17,514 nt of DNA from the NCBI GenBank assembly GCA_016296285.1, contig JAEDJP010000021.1, positions 1 through 17,514 of the forward strand, given 5' to 3'. The position numbers and the translations under genes were made by a program. This DNA is from Bacilli bacterium (GTDB taxonomy: Bacteria; Bacillota_I; Bacilli_A; RFN20; CAG-826). Below the pieces are notes generated by a model, which was not told the origin of the DNA, did no database searches, and saw nothing but the letters and a program-made list of their open reading frames with translations. This document shows positions 13,617 through 17,514 of this stretch, piece after piece. Positions within the stretch are counted from its first letter, which is position 1. Each line of letters starts with the position of its first letter.

Positions 13617-14894
13617 TTACTTGATGGGCTTGAGAACCTCGAGGCCGCCCATGAATTTCCGGAGGGGTTCCGGGATGATGACGGAACCGTCGGCCTGCTG
13701 ATTCTGCTCAAGGAGAGCGGGGAAGACGCGGGAAGTCGCGAGGCCGGATCCGTTGAGCGTGTGGCAGTATTTGGTTTTGCCGTCCGCATCCTTGTAACGG
13801 ATCATGCCGCGACGGGCTTGGTAATCCCTCGCGTTCGAGACGGAGGAGACTTCCTTGTAGATCTTCATCGACGGAATCCAAACCTCGATGTCGTAGGTCC
13901 TGGCCATCGAATGGCTGCAGTCCGCGGCGGCGAGCTTGTCGATTTGGTAGGTAAGGCCAAGGCCCTCGAGGAGGTTCTTGGCTTTCCGGACCATCTCGTC
14001 GAACGCGGCGTCGCTGCCTTCTTGGGTCGTGTATTGGACCATTTCGACCTTGTTGAACTGGTACCCGCGGATCATGCCGCGCTCCTCGGTGCGGTAGGAG
14101 CCGGCTTCCTTGCGGTAGCAGGGGGTGTAGGCGAAGTATTTCTTCGGGAGGTCGTTCAGGGAGAGGATCTCGTTCCGGTGGAGGTTCACAAGAGCGGTCT
14201 CGGCGGTCGGGAGGATGAATTTGCGCGGTTCCATGCCCTCAAGCCAGAAGACGTCGTCCTCGAATTTCGGGAATTGCCCGGCCGTGTAGCCGGAATCGTA
14301 ATTGAGGATGTGGGGCGGGAGAATCATCTCATAGCCATCCGCGAGGTGGTTTTCGATGAAATAGTTGAGAAGGGCCCATTCGAGGCGGGCGCCAAGGTTC
14401 GTGTAAATCCAGGTGCCGGAGCCGGAGATCTTCGCGGCCCTCTTGTAATCGACGAGGCCAAGGGATTCGGCCAAGGCGACGTGGTCTTTCGCGGGGAAAT
14501 CGAAATGTTGTTCCTCGCCGAAATGGTAGAAGGGGACGTTATCTTCCTTCCCGCCGGGGAGCAAGTCGTCGTCCGGGAGGTTCGGGAGGACTTCGACGAG
14601 CGCGCGGATTTCCGCCTCGACGTTCTTGAGTTCTTCCTCGTCTTCCTTGTTTTTCGCGCCGAGGGCTTTGACCTCGCGGAAAATCGCCTGGACGTCACCA
14701 CCTTCTTTTTTGATCTTCGGGACGGAGGCGCTCAAGCGGTTCTGTTCCGCCTTGTTGGCCTCGACGCGCTTGAGAAGATCAAGGCGGCGCGCGGAAAGGT
14801 CTTGGATCGGCTTGGGATCGAAATCCCAGAGCTTTTTCTTCAAAGCCGCGACGACGTAGTCCGGTTTTTCGAGAATGAGTTTGATGTCAATCAT
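13617..14894 (-). CDS. serS: Serine--tRNA ligase
   Basis: A 425-residue class II synthetase that charges tRNA-Ser (and tRNA-Sec where present). Residues about 28-105 form the N-terminal antiparallel coiled coil that grips the tRNA long arm (the LDLLKRVEANKAEQNRLS region). The catalytic domain has LPTAE at 228-232, motif 2 around CYRKEAG at 259-265, and motif 3 NGSGLATSR at 381-389 with the ATP-contacting Arg389. Several positions differ from common bacterial SerRS: RGYQFNKVEM in place of RVHQFDKVEM, SSVSNARDYQARR in place of SSCSNCxDFQARR, and an SGSGTWIY stretch at 157-164. TAGGAG (14901-14906) is six bases before the ATG. It lies 14 bases after the glycosyltransferase gene and is followed by a terminator. 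Confidence 0.97.
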   Translation of the reverse strand: MIDIKLILEKPDYVVAALKKKLWDFDPKPIQDLSARRLDLLKRVEANKAEQNRLSASVPKIKKEGGDVQAIFREVKALGAKNKEDEEELKNVEAEIRALVEVLPNLPDDDLLPGGKEDNVPFYHFGEEQHFDFPAKDHVALAESLGLVDYKRAAKISGSGTWIYTNLGARLEWALLNYFIENHLADGYEMILPPHILNYDSGYTAGQFPKFEDDVFWLEGMEPRKFILPTAETALVNLHRNEILSLNDLPKKYFAYTPCYRKEAGSYRTEERGMIRGYQFNKVEMVQYTTQEGSDAAFDEMVRKAKNLLEGLGLTYQIDKLAAADCSHSMARTYDIEVWIPSMKIYKEVSSVSNARDYQARRGMIRYKDADGKTKYCHTLNGSGLATSRVFPALLEQNQQADGSVIIPEPLRKFMGGLEVLKPIK

Positions 14895-14900
14895 GATGGA

Positions 14901-14906
14901 CTCCTA
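14901..14906 (-). promoter_or_regulatory. Ribosome binding site of serS
   Basis: TAGGAG on the minus strand, six bases before the serS ATG, in the 14-base gap after the glycosyltransferase stop. It settles the serS start at 14894. Confidence 0.8.
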
Positions 14907-14908
14907 AC

Positions 14909-15916
14909 TTATGCATGTTCCAAGAGCAGGCTCTCGTAAATGCTCTTCAGGTTGGCGGCGACGCATTGGAGGGAACGGGATTCCGCCACCTTATACGCCG
15001 GGATTATAGTGCTTTTTTCTTTGTCCGAGTAGAGAATGCGCAGGCTTTCGGCCGCTTCCTCGACGGAATCGACGACCCAGGCGGTCTCCCCGCTTTTGAT
15101 GAGGGGCTCGCTTTCTTGGTCGTGGATGGCGATGACTTGGGCTTTCGCGGCGAAGGCCTCGAGGACCGAGACGCTTTCCGTGCGCTTCGAATTCAAGAGG
15201 ATGTAGGCTTCCGCCCGCAGCAAGGCGCTGCGATAGACGTCATCTTGGACGATCGATTCGAAATGGAGGTTGCGCGGGGCCCCGTGTGCGTTTGAGCGAA
15301 TCGCGAGCTTGACGGGGGCGCGCCTTGTCGACCCGAAGAAATAGAATTCGGTCTCGGGGCTCGCGGAAGCAAGGGCGCGGAGCAGCCGAAGCGAGGCGTG
15401 GTCGCCGTATTCCCCGGTGGAGACGGCGATGTGGTTTTCCGGATGAATCCCGAAATAGCGGGGGAAGACATCCTTTTCCACGGAGTCGTCCGCGAAGCGG
15501 GACAGATTGATGGAGGCGGGGTGGACTTTCACCGGGACGCGAATCCCGGAAGAAAGGCACAGGTTCTTCATCGTTTCGTTCGGGACGAGGGCAAGCGATG
15601 CGCGATTGAGGAAGCGAATCGCCCGCGAGGAAAGCGCGGGGCGGGTCGCCGCCTTCGGATCGAGGAAAGCCGCGGATGGGTCGTTCTCGCAATAGAATGC
15701 GGAGACGACGACGGGGATTTTCCGCCACCGCATATCGACGAGGAGATTCTCTTCGCGAGGCGAGAGAAGGTGCGCGATATCCGGCTCGGAAACGAGGCTA
15801 TCCACCCAGGGGATGCCGGCGACTTCGCATTCGCCTTTGATGGTTTTGCGAAGACGGGAGCCGCCGAACATCTCACGGGTCGTTTGTTTTTCGTAGGGGA
15901 TGAAGATCTTCATCAT
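14909..15916 (-). CDS. GT4-family glycosyltransferase, possibly membrane glycolipid synthesis
   Basis: A 335-residue GT-B fold glycosyltransferase. The N-terminal half has SEPDIAHLLSP (about 43-53) and KIPVVVSAFYCEND (about 66-79), the positions where diacylglycerol glucosyltransferases of the alMGS type read like YDIVHINSP and VPVVMHAHSTEEDF. The C-terminal nucleotide-sugar half has the acidic pair of the E-x(n)-E motif in TESVSVLEAF, then EPLIKSGETAWVVDS. No membrane helix is present, so it is probably peripheral, facing the inner leaflet. A lipid acceptor and UDP-glucose donor are inference. Its ATG overlaps the gyrA stop (ATGATG; the second ATG at 15913 is an equally possible start), and no separate ribosome binding site is obvious, so translation is probably coupled to gyrA. 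Confidence 0.8.
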   Translation of the reverse strand: MMKIFIPYEKQTTREMFGGSRLRKTIKGECEVAGIPWVDSLVSEPDIAHLLSPREENLLVDMRWRKIPVVVSAFYCENDPSAAFLDPKAATRPALSSRAIRFLNRASLALVPNETMKNLCLSSGIRVPVKVHPASINLSRFADDSVEKDVFPRYFGIHPENHIAVSTGEYGDHASLRLLRALASASPETEFYFFGSTRRAPVKLAIRSNAHGAPRNLHFESIVQDDVYRSALLRAEAYILLNSKRTESVSVLEAFAAKAQVIAIHDQESEPLIKSGETAWVVDSVEEAAESLRILYSDKEKSTIIPAYKVAESRSLQCVAANLKSIYESLLLEHA

Positions 15917-17514
15917 TCGATGGAATCCGGGGTGACCGGGTTCTCTTCGACGGGCGTTTCGTCAACCGATGCCTCTTCCTCTTCGAGGTCGTCCTCTTCC
16001 GAGGGATCGACGTGCGGGAGGATGGCCAAGGAAGCGACGGAATCGCGGTCCTCGACGTTGATGATCTTGACGCCTTGCGTGTTGCGGCCCGCGATCTTCA
16101 CCTCGGCAAGCGGGGTGCGGATGATGACGCCCTTCTTCGTGACGACGAGCAAGTCGTCATCGACGGAGACGGCCTTGACGGCGACGAGGCGCCCGACCTT
16201 GTCGGTCATGGCGATCGTCATGACGCCCTTGGCGCCACGCGAGGTGAGGCGGTAGCCGTCATAGTGACGGACCGTGCCATCGGGGAGGGTGACATCCGTG
16301 TCTTCGGCATAGCTGATCTTGCCATAGCCCTTGTTCGTGAGGACGAGGAGCAGTTTGCCTTCGAAGGAGCCGGTGACGCCGACGATCTCGCTGCCATCGC
16401 CCAGATCCATGCCCTTGACGCCGGCCGCGGAACGGCCCATGACGCGGACATCGTCCTCGTGGAAGGAGCAGATCTTGCCGTTGCTCGAGGCAAGGCTCAC
16501 GATGCTCTTGCCATCCGTGCGCTTGACGTCGTAGAGGCCATCGCCCGGACGAAGGAGGATCGCTTTCTTGCCGTTGTTGTGGATCGAGGAGAATTCCGCG
16601 AGGGACGTTCTCTTGACGACGCCGTATTGGGAGACGAAGAAGAGGTAGTTGTCCTCGGGGTAATCGTCGCACGGGACGATGGAGACGACCTTCTCGTCTT
16701 TCTCAAGAGGCAAGAAGTTCTGGGCAGGCATCCCTTTGCCGGTGCGTCCGGAATCGGGGATCTGGTAGCCGCGGAGGCGGTAGACCTTGCCCGCGGTCGT
16801 GAAGAAGAGGATGTCCGTGTGGGTGAAGGTGTGCTTCATGAGCATGACGACGTCGCCGCTCGTGGTCTTCATGCCGGTGATGCCGCGTCCGCCGCGATGC
16901 TGCGCGGAGAACGTGTCGTCGTCCATGCGCTTGATGTAGCCGTTCTTCGTGAGCATGACGAGGATATGCTTCTGCGGGATGAGGTCTTCGTTCTCGATGT
17001 CCGCGGCGTCGTCGCTGATCTCGGTGAGGCGATCGTCGCCAAATTTCTTCTTGATTTCCCCGAGTTCCTCGACCATGAGCTCGACGATGTTGTCGCGGCT
17101 CGAAAGGAGGCGGTTGTATTCAGCGATATTGGCCTCGAGCTCGGCTTTCTCGGCCTGAAGCTTGTCTTGCTCCATGCCCTGCAAGCGGCGGAGGGTCATC
17201 TGGAGGATCGCGGCGCATTGCTTTTCGGAGAGGCCGAAGCGAGCGTTGAGGCGCGCGGTCGATTCTTCGTCGTTCTTGGAGGAACGGATGATGTGGATGA
17301 CATCGTCGATGTTGTCATGGGCGAGGATGAGGCCTTCGACCAAGTGGAGGCGATCGGTATCCCTCTTGAGGAAGAAGCGGGTACGGCGGGTGAGGACCTG
17401 GACCTGGAAGTCGATGTAATCTTTGATAAGCGGCACGATGCCAAGCGTCTTCGGGGCGCCGTCCACAAGGCAGAGGTTGATGATCCCGAAATTCGTCTGA
17501 AGGGCGGTGTGCTT
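15913..17514 (-). CDS. gyrA: DNA gyrase subunit A, C-terminal part
   Basis: Open to the right edge: 533 residues are visible, starting KHTALQTNFGI, and the gene's 5' part, including the catalytic tyrosine, lies outside. The visible breakage-reunion portion has the long coiled-coil dimer region (FGLSEKQCAAILQMTLRRL) and is followed by the six-bladed C-terminal pinwheel that wraps DNA. The GyrA box at 16882-16902 reads QHRGGRG, with the usual Q-R/K-R-G-G-R/K-G pattern except for His at position two; its presence separates this from ParC. Blade repeats with G-x-x-x-x/TxxG patterns recur (GRTGKGMPA, GRSAAGVKGM, SRGAKGVM, GRNTQGVK). The last 40 residues are a highly acidic tail (SEEDDLEEEEASVDE), which in other gyrases tunes supercoiling. 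It is the first visible gene of the gyrA - glycosyltransferase - serS unit. Confidence 0.97.
   Translation of the reverse strand, partial: KHTALQTNFGIINLCLVDGAPKTLGIVPLIKDYIDFQVQVLTRRTRFFLKRDTDRLHLVEGLILAHDNIDDVIHIIRSSKNDEESTARLNARFGLSEKQCAAILQMTLRRLQGMEQDKLQAEKAELEANIAEYNRLLSSRDNIVELMVEELGEIKKKFGDDRLTEISDDAADIENEDLIPQKHILVMLTKNGYIKRMDDDTFSAQHRGGRGITGMKTTSGDVVMLMKHTFTHTDILFFTTAGKVYRLRGYQIPDSGRTGKGMPAQNFLPLEKDEKVVSIVPCDDYPEDNYLFFVSQYGVVKRTSLAEFSSIHNNGKKAILLRPGDGLYDVKRTDGKSIVSLASSNGKICSFHEDDVRVMGRSAAGVKGMDLGDGSEIVGVTGSFEGKLLLVLTNKGYGKISYAEDTDVTLPDGTVRHYDGYRLTSRGAKGVMTIAMTDKVGRLVAVKAVSVDDDLLVVTKKGVIIRTPLAEVKIAGRNTQGVKIINVEDRDSVASLAILPHVDPSEEDDLEEEEASVDETPVEENPVTPDSIE

Noticed and set aside
14895..14908. 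T-box riboswitch upstream of serS
   Set aside because: Only 14 bases separate serS from the preceding gene, so there is no room for a leader; no T-box sequence is visible.
13761..14939. A 392-codon plus-strand open frame
   Set aside because: It lies antisense to serS, whose class II motifs are certain; the composition is again a GC shadow.
1..17514. Mycoplasma genetic code (TGA as Trp)
   Set aside because: TGA is the natural stop of several genes, in ATGA overlaps, and Trp is read from TGG throughout.
15913..17514. ParC instead of GyrA
   Set aside because: The GyrA box (QHRGGRG) and a complete six-blade C-terminal domain are present, and serS/tadA neighbours match the gyrA locus.

Overview
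The window looks like a chromosomal segment of a Firmicutes-type bacterium, most plausibly an uncultured member of the Bacilli/Mollicutes-related gut lineages. The reasons are the gyrA - serS - SRP RNA - tadA neighbourhood, which matches the oriC-proximal order of Bacillales, the strong AAGGAGG-type ribosome binding sites, and a lipid-type GT4 glycosyltransferase beside gyrA. The DNA is GC-rich for that group. TGA ends at least seven genes (gyrA, ABC, ATPase, psuG, tetR, adh and others), so the code is the standard one and not the Mycoplasma code. Lineage is inference; the genetic code is seen directly.

Layout. (1) Positions 1-3387, plus strand: the end of an operon of proteins I cannot name. 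It holds the tail of a two-helix membrane protein, a zinc-ribbon/helical-repeat protein, a 614-residue protein with an N-terminal coiled coil and a C-terminal membrane helix, and a 64-residue acidic protein. It closes with a strong terminator at 3414-3445. (2) Positions 3388-3615: a convergent intergenic region with a terminator for each side. (3) Positions 12894 down to 3616, minus strand: six genes, each overlapping the next. They encode a MacB-like ABC transporter, a CtpE-like P-type ATPase, pseudouridine-5'-phosphate glycosidase, a TetR-family regulator, an iron-type alcohol dehydrogenase and an M50-like membrane protein whose HExxH motif reads LExxH. Candidate promoters lie at 12914-12922 and 13001-13006. 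(4) Positions 13531 down to 13002, minus strand: the small SRP RNA, then tadA. (5) Positions 17514 down to 13617, minus strand: the 3' part of gyrA, a glycosyltransferase and serS, ending in a UUCG-loop terminator.

How the parts fit. The right side is housekeeping: DNA supercoiling, tRNA charging, tRNA A34 deamination, protein targeting and probably membrane glycolipid synthesis. Read leftwards it is consistent with oriC lying beyond the right edge. Where B. subtilis has dnaX after tadA/SRP RNA, this genome has the six-gene accessory operon, which mixes envelope transport, cation transport, nucleoside salvage and aldehyde/alcohol redox with one regulator. The left cluster is the best candidate for an undescribed system: three membrane or coiled-coil proteins, a zinc-ribbon protein and an acidic peptide ending in a WDLLPP motif, a motif that recurs in part in the convergent M50-like protein. 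There are no tRNAs, rRNAs, CRISPR arrays, insertion sequences or recognisable defence genes.
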